64,000 bases of DNA from Pseudocitrobacter sp913778145 (GTDB taxonomy: Bacteria; Pseudomonadota; Gammaproteobacteria; Enterobacterales; Enterobacteriaceae), in NCBI GenBank assembly GCA_035726825.1, contig JALNTX010000010.1:62001-126000 (forward strand). Direction: 5' to 3'. The position numbers and the translations under genes are program-made. How positions within the stretch are numbered: the first letter of the stretch is position 1; every line of letters begins with the position of its first letter. The notes beneath the pieces are model-generated. The model saw nothing but the letters and a program-made list of their open reading frames with translations, was not told where the DNA came from and did no database searches. Positions 51,572 to 60,927 of this stretch are shown in pieces.

Positions 51572-52180
51572 TTACAGCCATTCGCCGTTGCGGATCACGC
51601 CAACGGCCAGCCCTTCAATGGAGAAGTTCTGACGACGAAGATCGACGACAATCGGGGAAAACTCGCTGTTTTCCGGCAACAGTTCGACGACGTTGCCCTG
51701 TTTTTTCAGGCGTTTTACCGTTACTTCTTCGTCGATGCGCGCGACAACCACCTGGCCGTTACGCACGTCCTGGGTTTTATGCACCGCGAGCAGGTCGCCG
51801 TCCATAATGCCGATGTCTTTCATCGACATGCCACTCACGCGCAGCAGGAAGTCAGCGTTTGGTTTGAACAGTGAAGGATCGACCTGATAGTGGCCTTCAA
51901 TGTGCTGCTGCGCCAGCAGCGGCTCACCCGCGGCGACGCGGCCAATCAGCGGCAGGCCGGTTTCTTCTTCCACCAGCAGACGAATGCCGCGCGAGGCGCC
52001 TGAAACAATTTCAATGACGCCTTTACGCGCCAGCGCTTTCAGATGCTCTTCCGCCGCATTCGGGGAACGGAATCCCAGGCGCTGAGCAATTTCCGCACGT
52101 GTCGGCGGCATGCCCGTTTGGCCGATATGATCTCGAATGAGATCAAACACCTCTTGCTGCCTGGTCGTTAACGCTTTCAT
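51572..52180 (-). CDS. lexA: SOS repressor LexA
   Basis: A 202-residue repressor of the SOS regulon. The winged helix (about 1-70) contains PPTRAEIAQRLGFRSPNAAEEHLKALARKG. The cleavage site is Ala84-Gly85 in VAAGEP, and the Ser-Lys dyad is Ser119 (SGMSM) and Lys156 (VTVKRL), the same positions as in E. coli. It represses its own operon through two boxes just upstream. Identical length to K-12. Confidence 0.99.
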   Translation of the reverse strand: MKALTTRQQEVFDLIRDHIGQTGMPPTRAEIAQRLGFRSPNAAEEHLKALARKGVIEIVSGASRGIRLLVEEETGLPLIGRVAAGEPLLAQQHIEGHYQVDPSLFKPNADFLLRVSGMSMKDIGIMDGDLLAVHKTQDVRNGQVVVARIDEEVTVKRLKKQGNVVELLPENSEFSPIVVDLRRQNFSIEGLAVGVIRNGEWL

Positions 52181-52188
52181 TCCGCCCC

Positions 52189-52225
52189 CTGGGTGTATAT
52201 ACAGTTATGCTGTGAGTATATACAG
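52189..52225. promoter_or_regulatory. Two LexA boxes of lexA-dinF
   Basis: CTGGGTGTATATACAG (52189-52204) and CTGTGAGTATATACAG (52210-52225) both fit CTG-N10-CAG and match the K-12 tandem boxes; 21 bp apart. The first lies 8 bp from the lexA start codon. Confidence 0.97.
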
Positions 52226-52289
52226 TTAACGGCTATTTTGGAACCGCAAAACACACAAAATACAGGAGTTTTCGCAGATTATGCGAGGC

Positions 52290-52658
52290 TCAGTGGAAAT
52301 GTGACCACAGCAGCACGGCCCAGGTCATCACGGCGACGAATATCGCCAGCAATACCGCCGCAGAACCCATATCTTTCGCACGCCCGGAAAGCTCGTGATA
52401 CTCGGAACCGATACGGTCGACTACCGCTTCCAGCGCACTATTGAGAATTTCCACTATCATCACCAGAAGGACAGAGCTAATCAGCAGCACGCGGGTAATC
52501 GCGTCAACGTCCAGCCAGCAAGCGATGATAATGGCCACGACCGAGGCGACCCCTTCCTGGCGGAACGCGGCTTCATTTACCCACGCCGCGCGAAAACCTT
52601 TCCAGGAATAACCAGCCGCTTTGATAATTCGGGTGAGTCCAGTGGTATTATTGGCCAT
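52290..52658 (-). CDS. dgkA: Diacylglycerol kinase
   Basis: A 122-residue inner-membrane trimeric lipid kinase that recycles diacylglycerol to phosphatidate. Three membrane helices; the catalytic motif VEILNSALEAVVDRIGSEYHELSGRAKDMGSAAV (Glu and Asn in EILNSAXE; only the core is quoted elsewhere) is conserved. I chose the ATG at 52658. Divergent from plsB, so both phospholipid enzymes share a 130-bp control gap, as in K-12. Confidence 0.97.
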   Translation of the reverse strand: MANNTTGLTRIIKAAGYSWKGFRAAWVNEAAFRQEGVASVVAIIIACWLDVDAITRVLLISSVLLVMIVEILNSALEAVVDRIGSEYHELSGRAKDMGSAAVLLAIFVAVMTWAVLLWSHFH

Positions 52659-52788
52659 CAAATAGAACCTTTTAGCGTTATACGCATCAATGACAGTAAC
52701 TGTTATCGGCGGTAGAACAGAAATCCTGCTGACTTTCTGATATTCTTGCCGCGCATTTGCATGATTAACCAGAGGCTTTACATCGTTT

Positions 52789-55230
52789 ATGTCCGGTTGG
52801 CCACGAATTTACTACAAATTACTGAATTTACCATTAAGCATACTGGTAAAAAGCAAGTCTATTCCGGCAGAGCCTGCCCAGGAATTGGGGCTCGATACCT
52901 CGCGCCCGATCATGTACGTCCTGCCTTATAACTCTAAGGCTGACTTACTGACCTTGCGCGCCCAGTGCCTGGCGCACGATCTCCCAGACCCGCTAGAGCC
53001 GCTGGAGATCGACGGCACCCTACTGCCCCGCTATGTGTTTATCCATGGCGGCCCGCGCGTGTTCACCTATTACACGCCGAAAGAAGAGTCTATCAAGCTG
53101 TTCCACGACTATCTCGATCTGCATCGTAGCAATCCGAATCTGGACGTGCAGATGGTGCCGGTATCGGTGATGTTTGGTCGCCGTCCAGGGCGCGAGAAAG
53201 GCGAAGTGAACCCGCCACTGCGCATGCTCAACGGCATTCAGAAATTCTTCGCCGTCTCCTGGCTTGGCCGCGACAGCTTTGTGCGTTTCTCACCGTCCGT
53301 CTCGCTGCGCCGCATGGCCGATGAACACGGTACCGATAAAATTATCGCGCAAAAACTGGCGCGCGTGGCGCGTATGCACTTTGCCCGCCAGCGTCTGGCC
53401 GCAGTAGGCCCGCGCCTGCCAGCGCGTCAGGATCTCTTCAACAAGCTGCTCGCCTCACGCGCGATTGCCAAAGCGGTTGAAGATGAAGCGCGCAGCAAAA
53501 AAATCTCTCATGAGAAAGCGCAGCAAAACGCTATTGCGCTGATGGAAGAGATTGCCGCCAACTTCTCCTACGAGATGATTCGCCTGACGGACCGCATTCT
53601 TGGCTTCACCTGGAACCGTCTCTATCAGGGGATTAACGTGCACAACGCCGAGCGCGTACGCCAGCTGGCGCACGACGGCCACGAGATCGTGTATGTGCCG
53701 TGCCACCGTAGCCATATGGACTACCTGCTGCTCTCCTATGTGCTCTATCACCAGGGGCTGGTGCCGCCGCACATTGCTGCCGGTATCAACCTGAATTTCT
53801 GGCCAGCCGGCCCGATTTTCCGTCGTCTGGGCGCCTTCTTTATTCGCCGCACCTTTAAGGGCAACAAACTCTACTCCACCGTGTTCCGCGAATATCTCGG
53901 CGAGCTGTTCAGCCGGGGTTATTCCGTTGAATACTTCGTGGAAGGCGGGCGTTCCCGTACTGGCCGCTTGCTGGACCCGAAAACCGGCACCCTGTCGATG
54001 ACCATTCAGGCGATGCTGCGCGGCGGTACGCGTCCTATCACGCTGGTGCCGATTTACATCGGTTACGAGCACGTGATGGAAGTGGGCACGTACGCCAAAG
54101 AACTGCGCGGCGCGACCAAAGAGAAAGAGAGCCTGCCGCAGATGCTCAAGGGCTTGAGCAAGCTGCGTAATCTGGGCCAGGGTTATGTGAACTTCGGCGA
54201 GCCGATTCCGCTGATGAACTACCTGAACCATCACGTGCCGGAGTGGCGCGAGTCTATCGATCCTATCGAAGCCATTCGTCCGGCATGGTTGACGCCGACG
54301 GTGAACGGTATCGCCGCCGAACTGATGGTGCGTATTAACAACGCAGGCGCGGCGAACGCCATGAACCTGTGCTGTACCGCGCTGCTGGCGTCTCGTCAGC
54401 GTTCTCTGACCCGCGAACAACTGACTCAACAACTGGATTGTTACCTGTCGCTGCTGCGCAATGCGCCATATTCGCCGGATGCCACCACGCCAAACGTGAC
54501 GGCCAGCGAGCTTATCGATCATGCGCTGCAGATGAACAAGTTCGAAGTCGAGAAAGACACTATCGGCGATATCATTATCCTGCCGCGCGAGCAGGCGGTG
54601 CTGATGACGTACTACCGCAACAACATCGCTCATATGCTGATCATGCCGTCGCTGCTGGCGACCATCATGACCCAGCATCGCCATGTTTCGCGCGCAGATG
54701 TGCAGAACATGGTTGACGTGCTCTATCCCATGCTGAAGGCCGAGCTGTTCCTGCGTTGGGAAAAAGCAGAGCTGGCGTCGGTGATTGATACGCTGGTTGA
54801 TGAGATGGAACGTCAGGCGCTAATCACCCGTCAGGGCGATGAGCTGCACATTAATCCGTCCCACTCCCGCACCCTGCAACTGCTGGCCGCAGGCGCGCGT
54901 GAAACGCTGCAACGTTATGCCATTACGTTCTGGCTGCTGAGCGCCAACCCATCGATGAACCGCAGTACGCTGGAGAAAGAGAGCCGCACCGTGGCGCAAC
55001 GTCTGTCGGTGCTGCACGGCATTAACTCGCCGGAGTTCTTTGATAAAGCGGTGTTCTCATCGCTGGTGCTGACGCTGCGTGATGAAGGTTATATCAGCGA
55101 CAGCGGCGACGCCGAGCCGGAAGAGACGATGAAGGTTTACCAGATGATGGCGAACCTCATTACCCCGGACGTGCGTTTGACGATTGAGAGTGTGACGCAG
55201 GACGAAGAAGCGGTGCCGAAAGACGCCTGA
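52789..55230 (+). CDS. plsB: Glycerol-3-phosphate acyltransferase
   Basis: An 813-residue membrane-bound enzyme for the first step of phospholipid synthesis. The acyltransferase blocks are CHRSHMDYLLLS (His-x4-Asp, about 305-316), INLNFWPAGPIFRRLGAFFIRR, FVEGGRSRTGRL and TLVPIYIGYEHVME. The C-terminal tail DEEAVPKDA is longer than in K-12, which ends ATQGEG; the last Ala codon and stop codon come from an adjoining REP repeat. No frame break. The 807-residue core is closely conserved. Confidence 0.97.
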   Translation: MSGWPRIYYKLLNLPLSILVKSKSIPAEPAQELGLDTSRPIMYVLPYNSKADLLTLRAQCLAHDLPDPLEPLEIDGTLLPRYVFIHGGPRVFTYYTPKEESIKLFHDYLDLHRSNPNLDVQMVPVSVMFGRRPGREKGEVNPPLRMLNGIQKFFAVSWLGRDSFVRFSPSVSLRRMADEHGTDKIIAQKLARVARMHFARQRLAAVGPRLPARQDLFNKLLASRAIAKAVEDEARSKKISHEKAQQNAIALMEEIAANFSYEMIRLTDRILGFTWNRLYQGINVHNAERVRQLAHDGHEIVYVPCHRSHMDYLLLSYVLYHQGLVPPHIAAGINLNFWPAGPIFRRLGAFFIRRTFKGNKLYSTVFREYLGELFSRGYSVEYFVEGGRSRTGRLLDPKTGTLSMTIQAMLRGGTRPITLVPIYIGYEHVMEVGTYAKELRGATKEKESLPQMLKGLSKLRNLGQGYVNFGEPIPLMNYLNHHVPEWRESIDPIEAIRPAWLTPTVNGIAAELMVRINNAGAANAMNLCCTALLASRQRSLTREQLTQQLDCYLSLLRNAPYSPDATTPNVTASELIDHALQMNKFEVEKDTIGDIIILPREQAVLMTYYRNNIAHMLIMPSLLATIMTQHRHVSRADVQNMVDVLYPMLKAELFLRWEKAELASVIDTLVDEMERQALITRQGDELHINPSHSRTLQLLAAGARETLQRYAITFWLLSANPSMNRSTLEKESRTVAQRLSVLHGINSPEFFDKAVFSSLVLTLRDEGYISDSGDAEPEETMKVYQMMANLITPDVRLTIESVTQDEEAVPKDA

Positions 55231-55372
55231 TGGCGCTTCGCTTATCAGGCCTACGGGCCCGGTGCTTGTAGGGCGGGCAAGCGCAGCGCCCCCGCCAGAT
55301 GCCTGATGACGCTTCGCTTATCAGGCCTACGGCCCGGTGCATGTAGGGCGGGCAAGCGCAGCGCCCCCGCCA
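55225..55372. repeat. Tandem duplicated REP-like unit
   Basis: Two copies of a 72-73-bp unit (55225-55297 and 55301-55372) are almost the same; both contain GCCTGATG(G/A)CGCTTCGC...ATCAGGCCTACGG and then GTAGGGCGGGCAAGCGC...CGCCCCCGCC. The first copy begins with the plsB stop codon. Confidence 0.88.
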
Positions 55373-55405
55373 TAAAAAAAACCGGATGAATATCCGGTTT
55401 TTTTT
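55373..55405. terminator. Bidirectional terminator between plsB and ubiA
   Basis: ACCGGAT / ATCCGGT stem with GAAT loop, flanked by 8 A and 7 T; ends plsB and the convergent ubiA operon. Confidence 0.95.
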
Positions 55406-55410
55406 CAGTT

Positions 55411-56283
55411 TTAGAAGTGCCAGTAACTCATCGCCAGACCAATAAACAACACCAGCCCAACGTAGTTATTATTCATAAAGGCCTTGAAGCATGCTTCGCG
55501 TTCACGGTGCTGAATCAACTTCTGTTGGTACGCAAACAGCGCGCCCGCCACCAGGATAGACCAGTAGAACTCCCAGTTCAGCCCGTTCAGATAGCCAATC
55601 GCCACCATTAATGCCAGTACGCCCACCTGCAAAATGCCGATAATTAAGCGGTCATACTGCCCAAACAGAATCGCCGTGGATTTCACGCCGATTTTCACAT
55701 CATCGTCGCGGTCAACCATCGCATACTGTGTGTCGTACGCCACCGCCCACAGTATATTCGCCAGCAGCATCAGCCAGCAGCTTAGCGGCAGTGATTCACT
55801 GACGGCGGCAAATGCCATCGGAATTGACCAGCCGAACGCCGCGCCCAGCACCACCTGCGGCAGATGGGTGTAGCGCTTCATAAACGGATAAACCCACGCC
55901 AGCGCCAGCCCCGCGACCGAAAGCAGAATGGTCATGGTATTGAGCGTCAACACCAGCAGGAACGACAGCAGCACCAGCACGGCAAACAGGGTTCGCGCCT
56001 CTTTTTCCGTCACCGCACCGCTTGGTAACGGGCGATTGGCGGTGCGTTTTACATGACCATCAAATTTACGGTCAGCATAGTCATTCACCACGCAACCGGC
56101 GGCACGCATCAGCCAAACGCCCGCGACAAACACCGCCAGGATCCACAGCGGTGGTACGCCGGGCGCGGCAACCCATAACGCCCATAAGGTCGGCCACAGC
56201 AGCAGCAAGGCACCAATCGGCTTGTCGGTGCGCATCAGGCGATGAAATGCCAACAGCTTATTCTGCGTCAGACTCCACTCCAT
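55411..56283 (-). CDS. ubiA: 4-hydroxybenzoate polyprenyltransferase
   Basis: A 290-residue inner-membrane prenyltransferase of ubiquinone synthesis, attaching octaprenyl to 4-hydroxybenzoate. Motifs NDYADRKFDGHVKRTANRPL (first Asp-rich motif, ND..D) and YDTQYAMVDRDDDVKIGVKS (second, D..Y..D) are present, with about eight membrane helices. It follows ubiC by 12 bp in one operon. Confidence 0.98.
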   Translation of the reverse strand: MEWSLTQNKLLAFHRLMRTDKPIGALLLLWPTLWALWVAAPGVPPLWILAVFVAGVWLMRAAGCVVNDYADRKFDGHVKRTANRPLPSGAVTEKEARTLFAVLVLLSFLLVLTLNTMTILLSVAGLALAWVYPFMKRYTHLPQVVLGAAFGWSIPMAFAAVSESLPLSCWLMLLANILWAVAYDTQYAMVDRDDDVKIGVKSTAILFGQYDRLIIGILQVGVLALMVAIGYLNGLNWEFYWSILVAGALFAYQQKLIQHREREACFKAFMNNNYVGLVLFIGLAMSYWHF

Positions 56284-56295
56284 TTTCTCTTCCTC

Positions 56296-56790
56296 TTAGT
56301 ACAACGGCGATGCAGGCAGAAACAGCTCAGTCAGAAGCAGCGGTTTCCCACTCAAACGAAGGCGGGAACGACGCCCCCAGAGATCTGCATGGCAACCTAT
56401 CTCAATAAAATCACGCGTGAGCATGGAAGACGTAAACAGGTAACGACCCAGCGGCGTCTTGCCAAGCTGTTGCAACGCCAGTTCCGGGCCGCTCAGCGTC
56501 GATTCGGGTACCACGGTGCGCCCGGCCAGCCACGGCTCGCCGTCCACACAGAGTAATATTTCGCGCAGCCAGTAACGTTGCTCGTCTGGCAACAGCGCCT
56601 GCTCAGGTGCTATAGCATCGCGGGTGACAAACCCTTCGTCAATCAGTGTGACGCTGACCACACCATATTGTTCGAAACGTTTGGTCATGGAATCTTCCAG
56701 CAGCAGCCAGTCGAGTTGTTCAGCGTCGAGCGAGGGGATGGCGTCAAAATAGTTTAGCGCACGCAGTTGCGTCAGTGCGGGATGCGTCAT
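56296..56790 (-). CDS. ubiC: Chorismate pyruvate-lyase
   Basis: A 164-residue enzyme splitting chorismate to 4-hydroxybenzoate and pyruvate, the first committed step of ubiquinone synthesis. WLLLEDSMTKRFEQYG, YWLREILLCVDGEPWLAGRT and GRRSRLRLSGKPLLLTELF are conserved; the last carries the product-binding Arg and Glu. I chose the ATG at 56790, matching K-12; upstream codons lack conservation. Confidence 0.96.
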   Translation of the reverse strand: MTHPALTQLRALNYFDAIPSLDAEQLDWLLLEDSMTKRFEQYGVVSVTLIDEGFVTRDAIAPEQALLPDEQRYWLREILLCVDGEPWLAGRTVVPESTLSGPELALQQLGKTPLGRYLFTSSMLTRDFIEIGCHADLWGRRSRLRLSGKPLLLTELFLPASPLY

Positions 56791-56918
56791 GCCTGACTCT
56801 CCAGTACATATTGTGACGCTATTGTATCGCAGATTGGGGCGGGCGGGAGTGCAGTAATGGCTAAATACGATCATCGACGCAACAGTTATGCAACAGCATG
56901 GCACACAACTGAAAAAAA

Positions 56919-56938
56919 GTGCGCCCCGAGGGGCGCAC
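56919..56938 (-). terminator. Terminator of the malK-lamB-malM operon
   Basis: GTGCGCCCC / GGGGCGCAC, a 9-bp stem with a 2-nt loop; on the minus strand it is followed by TTTTTTTC. About 40 bp after malM. Confidence 0.93.
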
Positions 56939-56978
56939 CGAAAGGCATAGCCTAAACATCAGCGCTGTGGGGATATGA

Positions 56979-57920
56979 TTACCCCTTGCCTTTTACAGAG
57001 CTGATAAAGGTGGATCTCGCAGAGGTGGAGCCGAGGCGCTCAGCTTCATCCAGCAGTTTCAACGCTTTATCTACATCACCACGCGCAACAGCCTGTTTAA
57101 TGGCGTTGTTGAAGTAAGATTCGGTGTCATTCAGCATCGGTTCGCTTTTCTTGGCCGGTGCTGGGGCAGGCGCGGCAGCCGCCGTCGCAGGAGCAGCATA
57201 AGCAGGCGCCGCTGTGTTACCGACGGTCACCGGCGCCGGGCTGGAAGAGCCAAACAGCGGGCCGACAAGAACGCTGGAGGTGCTGTTAGTTTTCACTTTC
57301 AGCTTCAGCGTGCCATCGGTGGTATGACGGGCAATCGGATCCGGGATATCCGGAATCGCGTTACCCACGCCTTTGGCGTAGGACTTAGCCGGATCCAGTA
57401 ATTTGGTGGTTTTTTGCAGGTCTTGTTCGGTGGTAAACACCAGCACATACAGCTTCTGCTGACCCAACGCAGGCGTCAGACGCATTACGCCTTCCAGACG
57501 GTCAGCGCTCATCACGCCCGGTTCCTGATAGGTGAAGTAGCTTGATGGGAAGAACGCGGATGGCGTCATGTTCTGATCAAGAATCAGGACGTTCGGCGCA
57601 AATACGCTGGTTTGTTTGTTGACTTCACTGGTGAGCGTTAGCGTCAGCTCGCCAATGTTAGCGGGCACGCTGTAAGCCGCGACCGGGCCGCTGATGCCGG
57701 GCACGTTCAGGCTTTGGCCGCCCGTAGCCAGCGTGGTCGTCTGGACGTTAGATTGATCGACCGGCGTCCAGGTCAGTTGCTGTAACGCGGCGGTCGGAAT
57801 GGTTGGCGCGGCAGAGGTGTTCTGCGGCACGTAGTTTACCTCTGCAAAGGTGACTGCCGGTACGCTTGCCAGAAGACCTGCGCAGAGGCCGAGGGCGACG
57901 AGACTTTTCTTCATTTTCAT
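56979..57920 (-). CDS. malM: Maltose operon periplasmic protein MalM
   Basis: A 313-residue exported protein with signal peptide KKSLVALGLCAGLLASVPAVTFA. It has an Ala/Pro-rich linker (APATAAAAPAPAPAKK, about 245-265) before a helical C-terminal tail. It may associate with LamB; no clear enzymatic role is known. Third gene of malK-lamB-malM. Slightly longer than in K-12, mainly from the linker. Confidence 0.95.
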   Translation of the reverse strand: MKMKKSLVALGLCAGLLASVPAVTFAEVNYVPQNTSAAPTIPTAALQQLTWTPVDQSNVQTTTLATGGQSLNVPGISGPVAAYSVPANIGELTLTLTSEVNKQTSVFAPNVLILDQNMTPSAFFPSSYFTYQEPGVMSADRLEGVMRLTPALGQQKLYVLVFTTEQDLQKTTKLLDPAKSYAKGVGNAIPDIPDPIARHTTDGTLKLKVKTNSTSSVLVGPLFGSSSPAPVTVGNTAAPAYAAPATAAAAPAPAPAKKSEPMLNDTESYFNNAIKQAVARGDVDKALKLLDEAERLGSTSARSTFISSVKGKG

Positions 57921-57982
57921 TGTTATTACCTCAGATACAAAGCTCAGCGCTCGCCAGGCAATAGCGCGCTGCGCGTAAAGAG

Positions 57983-58002
57983 AGAGGGGCTTGCGCCCCT
58001 CT
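57983..58002 (-). terminator. Intercistronic hairpin lamB-malM
   Basis: AGAGGGGC / GCCCCTCT with a GCAA-type loop, an 8-bp stem between lamB and malM; on the minus strand followed by CTTTACG. A likely attenuator or 3' stabiliser of lamB mRNA, replacing the REP elements known there in K-12. Confidence 0.7.
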
Positions 58003-58032
58003 TTTCAGGCATGACATCGGGTTAAACGACGA

Positions 58033-59370
58033 TTACCACCAGATTTCCATCTGTGCGCCGAAGGTGATTTCATCATCATCGCCGCGGCTGCTTGTCATCT
58101 GACCGTTACCGGAGGAGTCGCTCATGGCATAACGGCTGGTTGAGCCATTGCTGTTTTTCACGTAACCCCATTTTTCATCCCATTTCGCATAGGTTGCGAA
58201 GACGCGGATAGCCGGACGGGACCAGATGCTGTCGCCTGCCTGCCACTGTTGCGCCAGGGTAATTTTGTACTGGCTGTTACGATCGCCCGTTTCCTGAGAT
58301 TTCACGTTGTCGTAACCGACTTCAAGCAGGGTGCTCATGATCGGTGTCCATTTGAACATCGGACGCACACCTACAGTCCACCAGTCGGTGCCCAGATTGC
58401 TGTCGAGGTCGGTTTTCTGGAACATACCGACGTACATCAGGTCCCAACGGTCGCCGAGAGAGATCGCACCGTGATCCAGGATGCGCCACATTTTGCCGTC
58501 GTTGTTGATGTTACGGCTGTCATAATCAGAACCCGCATCATAGTAAGAACCCTGCGGGATGCCTTTGCCCTGGGTGGTCATGGCATCAGTTGCGTACTGA
58601 ACAACAAATTTGTTGTAGCCTTTCAGCATGCTCTGGGTGTGTTCAGCAGTGAACATCCAGCCATCTTTCGATGCGCCGTCAGCCAGACGATAGTCGTCGG
58701 TGGTGTTCGCACGACCGTAGTCCGCACCCAGCTCCAGCACGCCGTCCGGGTTAGTTTCCAGGCCCGCTAAACGCACGTCGAAAACGTCGTTCGCGGTGTC
58801 TTTGGTGGTGTCATAAATATGGTTGCTGCTGAAGGTATAAGAACCGCCAGCTTCCTGAGAACGGGTGGCTGCCAGAGACAGCTTACCGAAGCCCAGGTCG
58901 ATGTTTTCAATACCGGCACCAGGCCCTGAAATATCCCAGTAGTAGAAGTCGATCATGTGCACGTCATGACGCTGATAGAAGCGCTTACCAGCCCAGATGG
59001 TGGAGCCTGGCAGCCATTCAATCAGGTTTTTACCCTGGACGTTGGCTTCACGGAATGCCGGGTCAGTACCTTCCCAGTCATTCTGCTGAGCAACGGAGTA
59101 CGCCACGTTGGTGTCAAAGTAGAAACTCTTGTCACCTTCTTTCCAGACTTCCTGGCCCAGTTTCAATTCCGCATAGGTTTCACATTCGTTACCGAGACGG
59201 TACTTACTTTGTGCGCCTGTTGCCTGGAAACACTGTTGTTCACCACCGCTGCCTGTCCAGCCAATACCGGAACGCGCGTAGCCGTGGAAATCAACTGCCA
59301 GCGCCTGAGCAGACATAACGCCTGCCGCAACGGCGACTGCCAGTGGAAGTTTGCGCAGAGTAATCATCAT
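58033..59370 (-). CDS. lamB: Maltoporin LamB
   Basis: A 445-residue trimeric 18-strand maltodextrin porin and phage lambda receptor. Signal peptide MITLRKLPLAVAVAAGVMSAQALA; mature VDFHGYARSGIGWTG. The greasy-slide aromatic residues fall in conserved strands, and the C-terminus ends FGAQMEIWW. Extracellular loops near residues 270-290 and 400-430 (QGSYYDAGSDYDSRN, VKNSNGSTSRYAMSDSSGNG) differ from K-12 LamB. Start ATG at 59370 has AGGAG upstream. Confidence 0.98.
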   Translation of the reverse strand: MMITLRKLPLAVAVAAGVMSAQALAVDFHGYARSGIGWTGSGGEQQCFQATGAQSKYRLGNECETYAELKLGQEVWKEGDKSFYFDTNVAYSVAQQNDWEGTDPAFREANVQGKNLIEWLPGSTIWAGKRFYQRHDVHMIDFYYWDISGPGAGIENIDLGFGKLSLAATRSQEAGGSYTFSSNHIYDTTKDTANDVFDVRLAGLETNPDGVLELGADYGRANTTDDYRLADGASKDGWMFTAEHTQSMLKGYNKFVVQYATDAMTTQGKGIPQGSYYDAGSDYDSRNINNDGKMWRILDHGAISLGDRWDLMYVGMFQKTDLDSNLGTDWWTVGVRPMFKWTPIMSTLLEVGYDNVKSQETGDRNSQYKITLAQQWQAGDSIWSRPAIRVFATYAKWDEKWGYVKNSNGSTSRYAMSDSSGNGQMTSSRGDDDEITFGAQMEIWW

Positions 59371-59445
59371 TCTATCTCCTGAGATCATTGCTTTTCTTTG
59401 AAACACGAACCCTTGTAGCCGGGTTTTGTGCCTTTGTTATGGGAA

Positions 59446-60555
59446 TCAAACGCCGGGCTCTTTATGCAACCGACGACATGCGGTGCCATCCTCACGGAAC
59501 AGGTGACAGCGCTCTGGCGGCAAACCAATGGCGAATGTGGCTCCCTCTTCTACTAACACCACATCATTCTGGCGATAGACCAGGTTCTGATGGATGGCGG
59601 GGATCTGGATATGAATTTGCGTTTCGTGACCAAGCTGTTCTACAACGTGAACTTCACCTGCCAGGGTGACATCGGCGATGTCGCTTGGCAGCAGATGTTC
59701 AGGGCGAATACCCAGTGACATATTGGCACCGACCTGCACATTGTTGCTTTCTACCGGCAGCCAGACCTGTTGACGGTTTGGCAACTCAACCTGCACTTGA
59801 TCGATCGCCGTAGCCGTCACTTTGACCGGCAGGAAGTTCATCTTCGGCGAGCCGATAAAGCCCGCAACGAAACGGTCGGCCGGGTAGTGATAGAGTTCAA
59901 GCGGTTTACCGACCTGCGCAACGCGACCAGCATCCAGCACCACAATTTTGTCGGCGAGCGTCATCGCTTCGACCTGATCGTGGGTGACGTAAATCATCGT
60001 GCGGCCCAGACGTTTGTGCAGGCGGGAAATTTCAATACGCATCTGTACGCGCAGTGCGGCATCCAGGTTGGAGAGGGGTTCATCGAGCAGGAACACGTTC
60101 GGTTCCGCCACCAGCGTACGACCAATTGCCACACGCTGACGCTGACCGCCGGAAAGCGCTTTTGGCTTACGCTCTAACAGGTGCGCCAGCTGTAATACTT
60201 CGGCAACCTGATTCACGCGCTGGTTAATCACTTCTTTTTTTGCGCCCGCCAGTTTCAGGCCGAAGGACATGTTCTCGGCAACGGAGAGGTGCGGATATAA
60301 CGCATAAGACTGGAACACCATGCCCACGCCGCGTTCTGCGGGCGGGACGTCGTTCATACGGGTTTCCCCGATATAGAGGTCGCCGCTGGTGATAGTTTCA
60401 AGCCCGGCGATCATGCGAAGCAGTGTCGATTTGCCACAGCCCGACGGCCCAACAAACACCACGAACTCCCCTTCCTGGATATCCAGGTTGATATCTTTCG
60501 ATACCACCACGTTGCTCCAGGCTTTCGTTACATTTCGTAGTTGTACGTTTGCCAT
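59446..60555 (-). CDS. malK: Maltose transporter ATPase MalK
   Basis: A 369-residue ABC ATPase of MalEFGK2 that also inhibits MalT. Walker A GPSGCGKST (about 36-44), Q-loop SYALYPH, signature LSGGQRQR (about 134-141), Walker B VFLLDEPLSNLD and H-loop VTHDQVEA are intact; the C-terminal regulatory domain binds MalT and EIIA-Glc. Two residues shorter than K-12. Confidence 0.98.
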   Translation of the reverse strand: MANVQLRNVTKAWSNVVVSKDINLDIQEGEFVVFVGPSGCGKSTLLRMIAGLETITSGDLYIGETRMNDVPPAERGVGMVFQSYALYPHLSVAENMSFGLKLAGAKKEVINQRVNQVAEVLQLAHLLERKPKALSGGQRQRVAIGRTLVAEPNVFLLDEPLSNLDAALRVQMRIEISRLHKRLGRTMIYVTHDQVEAMTLADKIVVLDAGRVAQVGKPLELYHYPADRFVAGFIGSPKMNFLPVKVTATAIDQVQVELPNRQQVWLPVESNNVQVGANMSLGIRPEHLLPSDIADVTLAGEVHVVEQLGHETQIHIQIPAIHQNLVYRQNDVVLVEEGATFAIGLPPERCHLFREDGTACRRLHKEPGV

Positions 60556-60927
60556 CGCCTTCTCCCTTGTTACAACCCGTCACTAACAGAAACATTCAAG
60601 ATGGATTGAACTATGGGGTAACTATTGTTGTCGCGAATCCTCCACCCCCCTTGTTTTTTATGGGGGAGGAGGCGGGAGGATGAGAAAACGTCTTCTGCCA
60701 CCGGGGGTTAGGGGCTACAGGGAAAATCGTGAACTGGCCTGCAAAAACGGGGCGTTTTTTGTGTGCGCCAGGACTCATAACTCCGATTTATGTAACAGAG
60801 ATCACATAAACACCCCCCGGGGCGTAGAGGAAGGGAGGATGGAAAGAGGTTGCTAAAAAAGGAGACTCAACAACGTAAAAACCACCTCTGTGTATCCACG
60901 AGTACATCACCAAAAAGGACGGGATAT
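60556..60927. promoter_or_regulatory. malK-malE divergent control region
   Basis: 372 bp without a gene. MalT boxes (consensus GGGGA(T/G)GAGG): GGGGAGGAGG at 60663-60672 is an exact match; related GGGAGGATGAG follows at 60675, and CCTCCACCCC (60639-60648) is an inverted copy with one mismatch. Near malE, GGGGCGTAGAGG (60820-60831) and GGGAGGATGG match the K-12 malE-proximal pair. The CRP site TGTAACAGAGATCACA is at 60791-60806. This is the MalT/CRP regulated divergent promoter. Confidence 0.9.

Noticed and set aside
53455..54684. A 409-codon minus-strand frame inside plsB
   Set aside because: plsB is conserved on the other strand; the antisense frame has no family similarity and no ribosome site.
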